A stretch of DNA of 64,000 nucleotides, taken from NCBI RefSeq assembly GCF_003149025.1, contig NZ_QGDV01000006.1, positions 1-64,000 of the forward strand, given 5' to 3'. The stretch is from Rathayibacter iranicus NCPPB 2253 = VKM Ac-1602 (GTDB taxonomy: Bacteria > Actinomycetota > Actinomycetes > Actinomycetales > Microbacteriaceae). Below, one piece after another: positions 26,017 through 35,181 of the stretch. The notes below the pieces were generated by a model. That model was not told the origin of the DNA. It did not search any database and was given only the letters and a program-made list of their open reading frames with translations. Every line of letters begins with the position of its first letter. The first letter of the stretch is position 1. Position numbers and translations under genes: made by a program.

Positions 26017-27099
26017 TCACGCCCTCGCGATCCACGCGTCCGCCGCGCGCCGTGCCCATTCCTCCGCCGCGGCCAGCGACTCCCGAGTCAGCGCACCCTC
26101 AGCGCTGTGCGCGTCAACCACCGCCTCCACGGTCGCGAGGATGTCGAGAAAGCCGATCCGGCCACCGTGGAACGCCTGCACCGCCTGCTCGTTGGCGGCA
26201 TTGAAAACGGCCGGGTAGGACCCGCCCGCAACACCGACGCGTTTCGCGAGACGAACGGAGGGGAACGTCTGCTCGTCAAGCGGCTCGAAGGTCCAGGCGT
26301 GCGAGCGGGTCCAGTCCAGCGGCACCCCGACTTCGGCGACCCGGTGCGGCCAGTCGAGGCCGAGCGAGATCGGGAGCCGCATGTCCGGCGGCGATGCCTG
26401 CGCGATGGTCGACCCATCGACGTACTCGACCATCGAATGGATCACCGACTGCGGGTGCACGGTCACGTCGATCCGCTCGTAGGGCACGTCGAAGAGCAGG
26501 TGCGCCTCGACCACCTCGAGACCCTTGTTCACGAGCGTCGACGAGTTCGTGGTGACGACCAGACCCATGTCCCAGGTCGGGTGAGCGAGGGCCTGCGCAG
26601 GGGTGACGTCGCGGAGGGAGGCGCGATCGCGCCCGCGGAACGGTCCTCCGGAGGCGGTGAGCACGAGACGCCGTACCTCGCGGTGTTCGCCGGCCAGCAG
26701 CGCCTGCGCGAGAGCGGAGTGCTCGGAGTCGACGGGCACGATCTGCCCGGGCGCGGCGAGTGAGGTGACCAGCTCGCCGCCGACGATCAGCGACTCCTTG
26801 TTCGCGAGCGCGAGCGTCCGTCCCTCCTCGAGGGCGGCGAGCGTGGGGCCGAGGCCGACCGAGCCGGTGATGCCGTTCAGCACCACGTCCGCCTCGACGG
26901 AGCGAATCAGCTGCTCCGCCTCCTCGACCCCGAACGCGGTGTGCTCGACTCCGAATGTCGCCGCCTGCTCGGCGACCACAGCACGGTTGGAGCCGGCCGC
27001 CAGTCCGACCACGTCGAACCGCTCACGATGGGCCCCGATGACGTCGAGGGCCTGCGTGCCGATGGACCCGGTCGAACCGAGGATGATGACCCTGCGCAT
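26017..27099 (-). CDS. dxr: 1-deoxy-D-xylulose 5-phosphate reductoisomerase
   Basis: This 360-residue enzyme makes MEP from DXP with NADPH. ILGSTGSIG (7-15) is the NADPH site, ANKESLIVGG and DSEHSALAQAL carry the metal and substrate ligands, and TASGGPFRGR is the flexible-loop anchor. SMVEYVDGSTIAQASPPDMRLPISL is in the central region. The C-terminal helical domain is complete. It starts at ATG 27099. Together with ispG it places two MEP-pathway steps within 4 kb. Confidence 0.96.
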   Translation of the reverse strand: MRRVIILGSTGSIGTQALDVIGAHRERFDVVGLAAGSNRAVVAEQAATFGVEHTAFGVEEAEQLIRSVEADVVLNGITGSVGLGPTLAALEEGRTLALANKESLIVGGELVTSLAAPGQIVPVDSEHSALAQALLAGEHREVRRLVLTASGGPFRGRDRASLRDVTPAQALAHPTWDMGLVVTTNSSTLVNKGLEVVEAHLLFDVPYERIDVTVHPQSVIHSMVEYVDGSTIAQASPPDMRLPISLGLDWPHRVAEVGVPLDWTRSHAWTFEPLDEQTFPSVRLAKRVGVAGGSYPAVFNAANEQAVQAFHGGRIGFLDILATVEAVVDAHSAEGALTRESLAAAEEWARRAADAWIARA

Positions 27100-27136
27100 T
27101 TGCTCATACTGGCACGGTGGACGGGCACTTCCGGGG

Positions 27137-28102
27137 TCAGGTCACCGCGAGGATATCGATCACGAACACGAGGGTGTCGGTGCCGCTGATCCCGGCTTTC
27201 TGATTGCCGGCGTCGCCGTAGCCCTTCGCCGGTGGGATGGTCACGAGCACCTGAGAGCCGACGGTCTGGCCGACCACTGCCTCTTTGAAACCCTCGATTA
27301 CCCCGCCGGTGCCAAGCGATGCGGGAGCAGGCTTGCCCCAGCTCTGGTCGAAGACCGTACCGGTGCCCCAGACCACGCCCTGGTACTGCACGATCAGCTG
27401 GTCGCCGTCGGCGACGGTCGCCCCTGAGCCCTTCTTGAGGACCGCGAGCTGGAGGTCGGCGGGCGGGTCGGACGCCGGAATGGTGACGGTCGGAGCGCCA
27501 TCCTCAGCGAGCGCCACCGTCGGCAGCCCGTCAAGGGGAGTCTGAGGCTCGCCGTCCGCCGCAGTGGGGACGATCCGCTCGACGTCGATGACCATGACGA
27601 TCGAATCGGCGGCGGTGATGCCGAATTGGCTCTGCCCGGCGTCGCCGAATGCGTCGGACGGCGGCACGACGGCGATCACGCGGGAGCCGACGGTCGCGCA
27701 GTTCACGGCCTTGACCAGCCCGGCGAGGTACTGGTCGGTGTCGACCTTGAAGGCCGCGCGCCCACCCGAGGCGTAGCTGCTGGCCGAGAACTCGGAGCCG
27801 CTCGTCCCGTTGTACAGCGTGTAGTCGACGAGCACCGTGTCGCCCTCCGCGACCTCGTCTCCACTGCCCTCGATCGCGACCGAGCGCTCGGTCGCCTCGA
27901 CGGTCAGCGGACTCGGAAAGACGGTGACCGGCTTCGAGGCGAACTCGCCGCTGGTCTGCACCGCGGCAGTCGCGTCACCCGCGCTGGCGCAGTCGAGCGG
28001 AGCGGAAGAGGCGGTGGCCGCTGCGTCCGGTGCTGCAGCGGTGCACGCCCCGAGGCTGAGGGAGGCGCCGAGGACGGCGAGGATCGCGAGAGTTCTGCGC
28101 AC
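27137..28102 (-). CDS. Lipoprotein with two FKBP-type peptidyl-prolyl isomerase domains
   Basis: This encodes 321 residues. A lipoprotein signal ends at LSLGAC with Cys20 as the lipid anchor, so it acts outside the membrane. Two FKBP domains follow: about 85-185 (VDYTLYNGTSGSEF ... VVPPSDAFGD) and about 220-320 (VQYQGVVWGTGTVFDQSW, GGVIEGFKEAVVGQTVGSQ, IPPAKGYGD). The second has the VIxGxxxAxxGM-like core more intact than the first, so the first may be a non-catalytic chaperone copy. GTG 28102 is preceded by GGAAAGG. It probably assists folding of exported proteins. Confidence 0.88.
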   Translation of the reverse strand: MRRTLAILAVLGASLSLGACTAAAPDAAATASSAPLDCASAGDATAAVQTSGEFASKPVTVFPSPLTVEATERSVAIEGSGDEVAEGDTVLVDYTLYNGTSGSEFSASSYASGGRAAFKVDTDQYLAGLVKAVNCATVGSRVIAVVPPSDAFGDAGQSQFGITAADSIVMVIDVERIVPTAADGEPQTPLDGLPTVALAEDGAPTVTIPASDPPADLQLAVLKKGSGATVADGDQLIVQYQGVVWGTGTVFDQSWGKPAPASLGTGGVIEGFKEAVVGQTVGSQVLVTIPPAKGYGDAGNQKAGISGTDTLVFVIDILAVT

Positions 28103-28231
28103 AGGGGCACCTTTCCTGACCGGCAGCGGCCGAGAGTGTTCGGGGGATGAACCCATCCTGGCGGACGCGCCTCGGGGGGTGCTGGACGCCGAGCGCGCCT
28201 GCTCAGGCCCGGTTCGCCTACCATCGGGGGC

Positions 28232-29566
28232 ATGCGTGATTTCTCGGTCCCCCAGTCCCGAGAGCTCGTCACTGAGCTCCCCGGCCCGCGCTCCATCGCC
28301 CTGCAGGAGCGCCGCGTCGCTAGCGTCTCCCGCGGCGCAGGGACGCTCGCGAACATCTACATGGACCATGCCTCGGGCGCCGTCCTGGTCGACGTCGACG
28401 GCAACCGCCTGATCGACCTCGGCTGCGGCATCGGAGTGACCACCATCGGCCACGCGCACCCCGCGGTCGCCGCCGCCGCGGCCGCGCAGGCCGAGAAGCT
28501 GACGCACACCCTCTTCACGGTGACTCCCTACGAGAACTACGTGAGGGTCGCCGAGAAGCTCGCCGAGATCACTCCCGGTGACTTCGACAAGCATTCGATC
28601 CTGGTGAACTCCGGTGCCGAGGCGGTCGAGAACGCTGTCAAAATTGCCCGGAAATACACTGGCCGCCGCGCGGTGGCGACGCTCGACCACGCCTTCCACG
28701 GCCGCACCAACCTCACGATGGCGATGACCTACCGCCCCTGGCCCGAGCGCGCCGGCATGGGCCCTTTCCCGGGCGAGATCTACAGCGTCCCAACCAGCTA
28801 TCCCTTCCGCGACCCGCAGGGGATGACGGGCGAGGAGGCGGCCGAGCGCACCATCGACTACATCACTACCCACATCGGTGCGCAGGAACTCGCGGCGCTG
28901 TTCGTCGAACCGATCCAGGGCGACGGTGGCATCATCATCCCGGCGCCGGGCTACTTCCGTCGCCTCTCCGAGTTCTGCACTGAGAATGGCATCGTCTTCG
29001 TCGCCGACGAGATCCAGGCCGGTATCGCCCGCACCGGCACCTGGTACTCGATCGAGCACCACGGAGTCGTCCCCGACCTCATCACGACCGCCAAGGGCAT
29101 CGCCGGCGGTTTCCCGCTCGCGGCTGTCACCGGCCGCGCCGAGATCATGGATGCCGTGCAGCCCGGCGGCATCGGCGGCACCTTCGGCGGCAACCCTGTC
29201 TCGACCGCGGCGGCGCTCGCGACCTTCGAGGCCATCGAATCCGAGGGCCTCCTCGAGGAGGCGCAGCGCGTCGAGCGCCTGCTCCAGGCGCGGATCGGCA
29301 ACTGGGCCGAACGTTTCGCCGTCGTGGGCGAGGTGCGCGGCAAGGGCGCCATGTGGGGCGTCGAACTCGTCCATCCCGGCACGACGAGGCAGTATCCGGA
29401 GGCGCTGACCGCGATCCTGAAGCACGCCACGACGAATGGCGTAATCGTGCTCGACGCGGGCAGCTGGGACAGCGTGCTGCGGATCATGCCGAGCGTCGTC
29501 ATCAGCGAGGAACTCCTCGACGACGCCGCGAGCGTGATCGAGGAAGCGCTCGCTCAGTTCGGTTGA
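28232..29566 (+). CDS. gabT: 4-aminobutyrate aminotransferase (copy 1)
   Basis: This 444-residue class III PLP aminotransferase converts GABA and 2-oxoglutarate to succinate semialdehyde and glutamate. NSGAEAVENAVKIARKYTGR is the PLP-phosphate and dimer region, DEIQAGIARTG carries the cofactor Asp, and TTAKGIAGGFPLAAVTG holds the Schiff-base Lys. It diverges from the FKBP gene and is followed 43 bp later by plsC. A close paralogue lies at 30928. The N-terminus starts directly at conserved sequence (ATG 28232). Confidence 0.9.
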   Translation: MRDFSVPQSRELVTELPGPRSIALQERRVASVSRGAGTLANIYMDHASGAVLVDVDGNRLIDLGCGIGVTTIGHAHPAVAAAAAAQAEKLTHTLFTVTPYENYVRVAEKLAEITPGDFDKHSILVNSGAEAVENAVKIARKYTGRRAVATLDHAFHGRTNLTMAMTYRPWPERAGMGPFPGEIYSVPTSYPFRDPQGMTGEEAAERTIDYITTHIGAQELAALFVEPIQGDGGIIIPAPGYFRRLSEFCTENGIVFVADEIQAGIARTGTWYSIEHHGVVPDLITTAKGIAGGFPLAAVTGRAEIMDAVQPGGIGGTFGGNPVSTAAALATFEAIESEGLLEEAQRVERLLQARIGNWAERFAVVGEVRGKGAMWGVELVHPGTTRQYPEALTAILKHATTNGVIVLDAGSWDSVLRIMPSVVISEELLDDAASVIEEALAQFG

Positions 29567-29609
29567 GCCATAGCCGGTGCGGCATGAACGCGCCGGTATC
29601 TTCGTCGAA

Positions 29610-30365
29610 ATGCGGATCAATGGCGACGATGAGAGGCCGACTCCCCCGGGGATCGGCCTCTCCGCGCGTCTCGCGCGCCTCAGCATCGGCGGCGTGGGTC
29701 GTCTGATCTACCGGCCCGTCGTGGAGGGACGCGAGAACGTCCCGGCCTCGGGCCGCGTGATCCTCGCGAGCAACCACCTCTCGTTCATCGACTCCCCCGT
29801 GCTCACTCTTCTCGCACCAAGGCCAGTGCAGTTCCTGGCGAAGTCGGAGTACTTCACGGGCACGGGCGCACGCGGAGCCTTCTCGCGCGCCTTCTTCACA
29901 GCGGTCGGCGCGGTGGCAGTCGAGCGTGGCGCCGGGCAGGCCGCGCAGGAGGCGCTCGACCTCGGCCGCGCGATCCTGGAACGCGACGAGGCGTTCGCCG
30001 TCTATCCAGAGGGCACGCGCTCGCGCGACGGGCGCCTCTACAAGGGGCGAACGGGAGTCGCGTGGCTGGCCCTGACGACCGGCGCACCCGTCGTGCCGGT
30101 CGGCCTGATCGGCACACAGGAGCTACAGCCGGTCGGCACGCGTGTCCCCCGTCTGCACCGGATTACCGTGCGCTTCGGTGCGCCGCTGGATCTCTCATCG
30201 CATGGCTCCGCCGACTCCGGCCGCGCCAGGCGCCGCGCCACTGACGAGGTGATGGGCGCCATCCACGCGCTCTCGGAGCAGGAACTCGCGGGCGCCTACA
30301 ACGAGTCGCCGCCGACCACGACGGCCGAACGCATCCGCCGAGCATTTCCGCACGAACGCCGCTGA
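29610..30365 (+). CDS. 1-acylglycerol-3-phosphate acyltransferase family (PlsC)
   Basis: This encodes 251 residues from ATG 29610 (GTG 29577 is an alternative). NHLSFID is the HX4D catalytic motif, AVYPEGTRSRDG the acyl-acceptor EGTR motif, and VVPVGLIGTQ the fourth block. One hydrophobic anchor precedes. The enzyme transfers an acyl chain to lysophosphatidic acid in phospholipid synthesis. It is convergent with osmC with only 3 bp between stop codons. Confidence 0.88.
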   Translation: MRINGDDERPTPPGIGLSARLARLSIGGVGRLIYRPVVEGRENVPASGRVILASNHLSFIDSPVLTLLAPRPVQFLAKSEYFTGTGARGAFSRAFFTAVGAVAVERGAGQAAQEALDLGRAILERDEAFAVYPEGTRSRDGRLYKGRTGVAWLALTTGAPVVPVGLIGTQELQPVGTRVPRLHRITVRFGAPLDLSSHGSADSGRARRRATDEVMGAIHALSEQELAGAYNESPPTTTAERIRRAFPHERR

Positions 30366-30368
30366 GGG

Positions 30369-30836
30369 TCAGCGTGCGAACGCCTCAGGCTCGTGCGCCA
30401 CGGGAAAGTTCACCGAGTTGGCGATGAAGCACAGTCGCGAGGCTTCCGCATGCAACGTCTGCGCGAGGGCGAGCATCGACTCGTCCGCTACCGTGACGCG
30501 GGGCCGCAGCGTCACCGACGTGAAGCGGCCACCTTCGCCCTGCTGCACCATGCGGCCGATCGCGTCGTCGGTGTACCCGGTCACGACCACTGCGTTCTTC
30601 ACGGCAACGTGGAGGTACGAGAGGAGGTGGCACTGCGCGAGTGCCGCGAGGAGCAGCTGCTCCGGATTCCAGCGGTCCGCGTCGCCGCGAAAAGGCACAT
30701 CGGCCGAGCCGAGGATCGGCGTAGGCGCCCCCGCCGAGACCACGAGTTGGCGCCCATACTCGCGGTAGCCGCTCGTTCCTGTCCCGCGGTTCCCCTCCCA
30801 CACGACGGACACCGCATACTCGTGCTCGGACTTCAT
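30369..30836 (-). CDS. OsmC-family peroxiredoxin-like protein
   Basis: This 155-residue protein has the OsmC/Ohr fold. Two cysteines at LAALAQCHLLSYLH and SRLCFIANSVNFPV occupy the redox positions of thiol-dependent organic hydroperoxide reductases, and RGDADRWNPEQLLLAA is the conserved lead-in. Its start is divergent from the second gabT with about 90 bp between. The subgroup (OsmC-like rather than Ohr) is inferred from the long EHEYAVSVVWEGN start. Confidence 0.88.
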   Translation of the reverse strand: MKSEHEYAVSVVWEGNRGTGTSGYREYGRQLVVSAGAPTPILGSADVPFRGDADRWNPEQLLLAALAQCHLLSYLHVAVKNAVVVTGYTDDAIGRMVQQGEGGRFTSVTLRPRVTVADESMLALAQTLHAEASRLCFIANSVNFPVAHEPEAFAR

Positions 30837-30927
30837 CGTGGCTCCTTCTCGAAGGCGATGGATCAGGCCGGTCGAGCCGGTCTGGACCTCTGGGCGGCTG
30901 ACCCCCCGCGGCTAGACTCCGAGGACC

Positions 30928-32289
30928 ATGACGGACACGCTCGCCCCCCAGCTTCCCACGCCCGCAGTCCCCCAAGAGCGGCTGGTCACGACTGAGATCC
31001 CCGGACCGCGATCCCGGGCCCTGCACGAGCGTCGCCTCGCCGTCGTCCCCACCGGAGTCGGCACCGCGCTCCCCGTCTATATCGACCGCGCGCACGGCGC
31101 GATCCTTGTCGATGTCGACGGCAACCGCTTCATCGACCTTGGCGCCGGCATCGGTGTGACGACGATCGGCCACACCGACGACTCGGTCGTCGCCGCCGCC
31201 ACCGAGCAGCTCGGGCGACTCACCCACACTCTCTTCACGGTCACTCCCTACGAGCCGTACATCCGCGTGGCAGAGCTCCTCGCCAAGCACACTCCGGGCG
31301 ACTTCGCCAAAAAGACCGTGCTGGTCAACTCCGGTGCCGAGGCCGTCGAGAACGCCGTTAAGATCGCCCGCAAGTACACCGGCCGCCCCGGAGTGGCGGT
31401 CCTCGACCACGCCTACCACGGCCGCACCAACCTCACCATGGCGATGAACTTCAAGGCCCTCCCCTACGGCCTGGGCTTCGGCCCGTTCGCCAGCGATGTG
31501 CACCGCGCGCCGAGTTCGTACCCCTACCACGACGGCCTCTCGGGAGCCGAGGCCGCCGACCGCGCGATCTCCTACCTCGAGAAAACCGTCGGCGCCTCCG
31601 CTCTGGCCTGCCTTGTTGTCGAGCCGATTCAGGGCGAGGGCGGCTTCATGGTCCCCGCGCAGGGTTTCCTCCCCGCGTTGCAGGAGTGGTGTACGGCGAA
31701 CGGCATCGTCTTCGTCGCCGATGAAATCCAGTCGGGCATGGCCCGAACCGGCGCCTGGTTCGCCAGCGAGCACCTCGGGTTGGTTCCCGACCTCGTCCTC
31801 TCCGCCAAGGGCATCGCGGGTGGCCTCCCGCTCGCGGGCGTCACCGGCCGAGCCGAGATCATGGACTCCGCTCAGGCCGGCGGGCTCGGCGGCACCTTCG
31901 GTGGCAACCCCGTTGCCGCTGCGGCCGCCGTCGCAGTCTTCGAACGCATCGAGCGTGAGGGCCTGCTCGCCGAGGCCGACCGGATCGGTGCCCGCCTCGG
32001 AGCGGCCCTGCACCGACTGCAGGAGCGGTACGAGATCATCGGCGACGTTCGCGGGATCGGCGCCATGATGGCGATCGAACTCGTCCAGCCCGGCACCGCC
32101 GGCTCGACCAAGGAGCCCAACACCGCTGCCGTCCAGGCGATCATCGACTACGCCGCTCAGCACGGCGTCCTCGTGCTGAGCGCCGGCACCTACGGCAACG
32201 TCGTCCGGTTTTTGCCGAGCCTTGTCCTCACCGATGACCTGCTCGATGACGCCCTCTCGGTCATCGCCGAGGCTTTCGCCACCCTCTAG
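30928..32289 (+). CDS. gabT: 4-aminobutyrate aminotransferase (copy 2)
   Basis: This 453-residue class III PLP aminotransferase is closely similar to the copy at 28232 across its length: NSGAEAVENAVKIARKYTGR is identical, DEIQSGMARTG replaces DEIQAGIARTG, and LSAKGIAGGLPLAGVTGRAE carries the PLP Lys. It has a ten-residue longer N-terminus. Two GabT paralogues within 4 kb suggest a duplication followed by divergence of substrate (GABA, 5-aminovalerate or a diamine-derived amino acid) or of regulation. The asparaginase gene follows about 100 bp downstream on the same strand. Confidence 0.9.
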   Translation: MTDTLAPQLPTPAVPQERLVTTEIPGPRSRALHERRLAVVPTGVGTALPVYIDRAHGAILVDVDGNRFIDLGAGIGVTTIGHTDDSVVAAATEQLGRLTHTLFTVTPYEPYIRVAELLAKHTPGDFAKKTVLVNSGAEAVENAVKIARKYTGRPGVAVLDHAYHGRTNLTMAMNFKALPYGLGFGPFASDVHRAPSSYPYHDGLSGAEAADRAISYLEKTVGASALACLVVEPIQGEGGFMVPAQGFLPALQEWCTANGIVFVADEIQSGMARTGAWFASEHLGLVPDLVLSAKGIAGGLPLAGVTGRAEIMDSAQAGGLGGTFGGNPVAAAAAVAVFERIEREGLLAEADRIGARLGAALHRLQERYEIIGDVRGIGAMMAIELVQPGTAGSTKEPNTAAVQAIIDYAAQHGVLVLSAGTYGNVVRFLPSLVLTDDLLDDALSVIAEAFATL

Positions 32290-32391
32290 CCACTTCGTCT
32301 TTCGTCCGTCCCGCACGAACCCAGGTCTGGCCCTCTCGCGGTGGCCGACGGGGCGGATCGGGAGGGGCGGCGCGTCGGGCAAGATGGAGGG

Positions 32392-33387
32392 ATGTCCGCA
32401 GGAACCTTCACCGTTGCCGAGTCCGTCGAGCTAGCGGTCGTCGAGCGCTCCGGCTTCATCGAGTCCCGACACGCAGGGTCGGCCGTACTCCTCGACGCCG
32501 ACGGACGCGTCGCCCGCAGCCTTGGCACCCCGACTGCACCAGTTTTCCCGCGCTCCTGCCTCAAGCCCTTCCAGGCCCTCGCGGTGATGACCGCGGGCGT
32601 CGAGCTGAGCGGGTCGGAGGCGGTCATCGCCACCGCGTGCCATGCCGGCATCCCGCAGCAGGTGGCCCTGGTGCAGAACTTGTTGATGCGCGCCGGCCTC
32701 GACCACACAGCGTTGCAGTGCCCAGCCGACTGGCCTGGCGACTCCGCGACCCGGGCTCAGCTCCTTCGCGCAGGCGCGACCCCGAACCCGCTCTACATGA
32801 ACTGCTCTGGCAAGCACGCAGCGATGCTGCTCGCGTGCGTGCAGAACGGCTGGAGCACCGAGGACTACCTCGAGAGAACGCATCCGCTGCAGCAGCACAT
32901 CGTCGACACGATTGAGCGGCTAATCGGCGAGCGCGTCGTTGCCAGCGGGATCGACGGCTGCGGCGCCCCGGTGCATGCTCTCCCGCTGACGGCACTTGCG
33001 AAGGGGATCTCGCGAATCGTCTCCTCCTCCCCCGCCTCGCCGTTTGGCCTGTACCGGCATGCCGGCGTGCTGACGACCGCGATCCTCGAGAACGCTTGGG
33101 CCATCGACGGTCCGGGCCGCGACAACACGGTCGTCATTGAGCGACTCGGTCTCGTCGCCAAGCTCGGCGCCGAGGGCGTGCTGGTCATGGCCGCACCCGA
33201 CGGCACGACCGTCGCGTTGAAGATGCTCGACGGGAGCCTGCGTGCGGCGACGGTCGTGGCGCTCAAGCTCCTCGTCGAGGCCGAGATCGTCGATCGCGCC
33301 GCCGCCAACGACGTCCTCGTGCGCCTCGATCCGGTCGTCATGGGCGGCGGGCGCCCGGTCGGTGCGATCCGCGCCTCCTACGTCTAG
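32392..33387 (+). CDS. L-asparaginase II family protein (PF06089 type)
   Basis: This 331-residue protein is of the Rhizobium etli-type asparaginase family, unrelated to E. coli AnsA/B. It begins with VERSGFIESRHAGSAVLLDADG. It contains PRSCLKPFQALAVM and CSGKHAAMLLACVQNGW, in which the conserved Ser-Lys pair acts, and GIDGCGAPVHALPL. It hydrolyses asparagine to aspartate and ammonia. ATG 32392 follows GGAGGG. Its last codons overlap the convergent potC gene by 4 bp with no room for a terminator. Confidence 0.85.
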   Translation: MSAGTFTVAESVELAVVERSGFIESRHAGSAVLLDADGRVARSLGTPTAPVFPRSCLKPFQALAVMTAGVELSGSEAVIATACHAGIPQQVALVQNLLMRAGLDHTALQCPADWPGDSATRAQLLRAGATPNPLYMNCSGKHAAMLLACVQNGWSTEDYLERTHPLQQHIVDTIERLIGERVVASGIDGCGAPVHALPLTALAKGISRIVSSSPASPFGLYRHAGVLTTAILENAWAIDGPGRDNTVVIERLGLVAKLGAEGVLVMAAPDGTTVALKMLDGSLRAATVVALKLLVEAEIVDRAAANDVLVRLDPVVMGGGRPVGAIRASYV

Positions 33388-34265
33388 CCCTCCCGATTCC
33401 GCGCGAGGCGCCTCGCCCGCGACGCCGAGGCCACCTGCGTCAGCACGACGACGACGATCGCCAGCATGAACACCGCCGACGCGATCACATTGGCCTCCGC
33501 TGGGATGCCACGCGCCGCGGCGATGTAGACGTACTTCGGAAACGTGGTGACGGATCCGGACGTGAAGTTCGTGATGATGAAATCATCGAAGCTCAGCGCG
33601 AACGAGAGTAGCGCCGCGGCGAAAATGCCCGGCAGCAGCAGCGGAAAGGTGATCCGCCAGAACACCTGGGCAGGCGACGCATAGAGGTCGCGGCCCGCCT
33701 CCTCGAGCGCCGGATCCAGACTCGCCACCCGCGCTTTCACCGTCACCACGACGAAGCTGATGCAGAACATCGTGTGCGCCAGCACGATCGTGACGAGTCC
33801 CTTCTCCGCTCCCACGGTGAGGAACTGCGCGGCCAGACCCGCGCCGAGCACCACCTCCGGCGTCGCCATCGGAAGAAACAGCAGCAGGCTGATCGCCGAG
33901 CGGAACCGGAAGCGAAACCGCACCAAGGCGATGGCGATCATCGTGCCCAACGCCGTGGCGAGCACAGTCGCGATCACGCCGACGAGCAGGCTGGTGCCGA
34001 AGGCCGTCATCACCTCCTCGCTAGTCCAGGCTGACACCCACTTATCGAAGGTGAAGCCGCGCCAGGCGAGATTGCTCTTGCCCGAGTCATTGAACGAGAA
34101 GGCGACCGTGTAGCCAATAGGAATCAGCAGGAAAATCAGCGCCAGCACCGTGTAGACACCGAGGCCCAGTCCCGGAAAGCGCCGAGGCCTGGTCCCGGGA
34201 GATGGAGCGGGTGCGCCGAGCGCTTCCTGGGCGCTCGCAACCGGACGGTCGGCGGTAGCGGTCAC
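33384..34265 (-). CDS. Polyamine-type ABC transporter permease (PotC-like)
   Basis: This 293-residue membrane protein has six spans after a cytoplasmic, Pro-rich N-terminus. The EAA loop reads EEAGRDLYASPAQVFWRITFPLLLPG, where the ATPase docks. SFDDFIITNFTSGSVTTFPKYVY is typical of PotC. It overlaps PotB by ATGA and is the last gene of the transporter operon. Spermidine or putrescine uptake is the expected job, though PotABCD relatives also take other cations or amines. Confidence 0.88.
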   Translation of the reverse strand: MTATADRPVASAQEALGAPAPSPGTRPRRFPGLGLGVYTVLALIFLLIPIGYTVAFSFNDSGKSNLAWRGFTFDKWVSAWTSEEVMTAFGTSLLVGVIATVLATALGTMIAIALVRFRFRFRSAISLLLFLPMATPEVVLGAGLAAQFLTVGAEKGLVTIVLAHTMFCISFVVVTVKARVASLDPALEEAGRDLYASPAQVFWRITFPLLLPGIFAAALLSFALSFDDFIITNFTSGSVTTFPKYVYIAAARGIPAEANVIASAVFMLAIVVVVLTQVASASRARRLARNREG

Positions 34266-35179
34266 AGGAGGTCCTCCGTTCCACTGCGCTTCACGTAGAA
34301 GCCGACGATAACCAGGATCACGGCCATCAAGACGATCGAGAGGGCGGCGGCAGCCGGGTAGTTCTCGAGCGTGAGAAAGTTGGCCTCGATTGCGTTGCCC
34401 AGCATTGAGGTCTGTGACGACCCGAGGAAGTCGCGGCTCGCATTGATGTAGTCACCGGCGGCGGGAATGAAGGTGAGCAGTGTCCCCGAGACGATACCCG
34501 GCATCGAGAGCGGAACCGTCACGCTCCAGAACACCGAAATCGGATGGGCGTAGAGGTCCGAGCCGGCCTCGAGCAAGCGCACGTCCAACCGCTCGAGCGT
34601 CGTGTAGAGCGGCAGGGTCATGAAGGGAATGAAGTTGTAAGTGATGCCGAATACCACTGCGATCGGCGTCCCGGTGAGATGACCGTCGCCGGGCAGAAGG
34701 GACACCGTCTTGAGCGCCTGCACCAGCGGGCTCTCGTCGGCAAGGATCTGCTTCCAAGCCAACGTGCGCAGCAGGAAGCTGATGAAAAACGGGGCAATGA
34801 CCAGCGTGAGCAGCAGATTCTGCAGGAGCGGCCACGGCCGGGCCTTCACCCCGATGACATACGCCAGCGGATAGCTGATGAGCAGCGCGAGAACTGTTGC
34901 ACTCAGCGCATAGCCGAAGGAGCGCACCGCGTGCGGCCAATAGTCGGCCATCACGACCAGGTAGTTCTGCCAAGCGAAGCCGGGCGCGTACTCGCCGATA
35001 TCGCCGTCCGACATCTCAACCTGGAATGAGGTCAGCACGAGCGAGATCAGCGGAGCCAGGAAGAACAGCAGCATGTACGCAATGCCCGGCAACAACAGGA
35101 CGAGGGCGACCGTGGAACGCCTGCGGATGGAAGTAATCGGCGCCGGTGCCGTTCCGGAGGCGAAGGCAGCGAAGGCCAC
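34262..35179 (-). CDS. Polyamine-type ABC transporter permease (PotB-like)
   Basis: This 305-residue permease has six spans. Its EAA loop is LLEAGSDLYAHPISVFWSVTVPLSMPG, and the NFIPFMTLPLYTTLERLD segment before it is a PotB hallmark. A periplasmic loop between spans one and two holds the acidic SDGDIGEYAPGF stretch. Start GTG 35179, 2 bp after the potA stop. It forms the heterodimeric channel with the PotC-like protein. Confidence 0.88.
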   Translation of the reverse strand: MAFAAFASGTAPAPITSIRRRSTVALVLLLPGIAYMLLFFLAPLISLVLTSFQVEMSDGDIGEYAPGFAWQNYLVVMADYWPHAVRSFGYALSATVLALLISYPLAYVIGVKARPWPLLQNLLLTLVIAPFFISFLLRTLAWKQILADESPLVQALKTVSLLPGDGHLTGTPIAVVFGITYNFIPFMTLPLYTTLERLDVRLLEAGSDLYAHPISVFWSVTVPLSMPGIVSGTLLTFIPAAGDYINASRDFLGSSQTSMLGNAIEANFLTLENYPAAAALSIVLMAVILVIVGFYVKRSGTEDLL

Positions 35180-35181
35180 GC

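Noticed and set aside
27137-29686. An 849-codon minus-strand frame spanning the FKBP lipoprotein and antisense gabT
   Set aside because: Only its last 321 codons match a family (FKBP); the rest is antisense to the gabT gene, and a good GTG start with ribosome site is at 28102.
30385-32382. A 665-codon minus-strand frame opposite osmC and gabT
   Set aside because: Composition-driven shadow of the second gabT; no domain seen.
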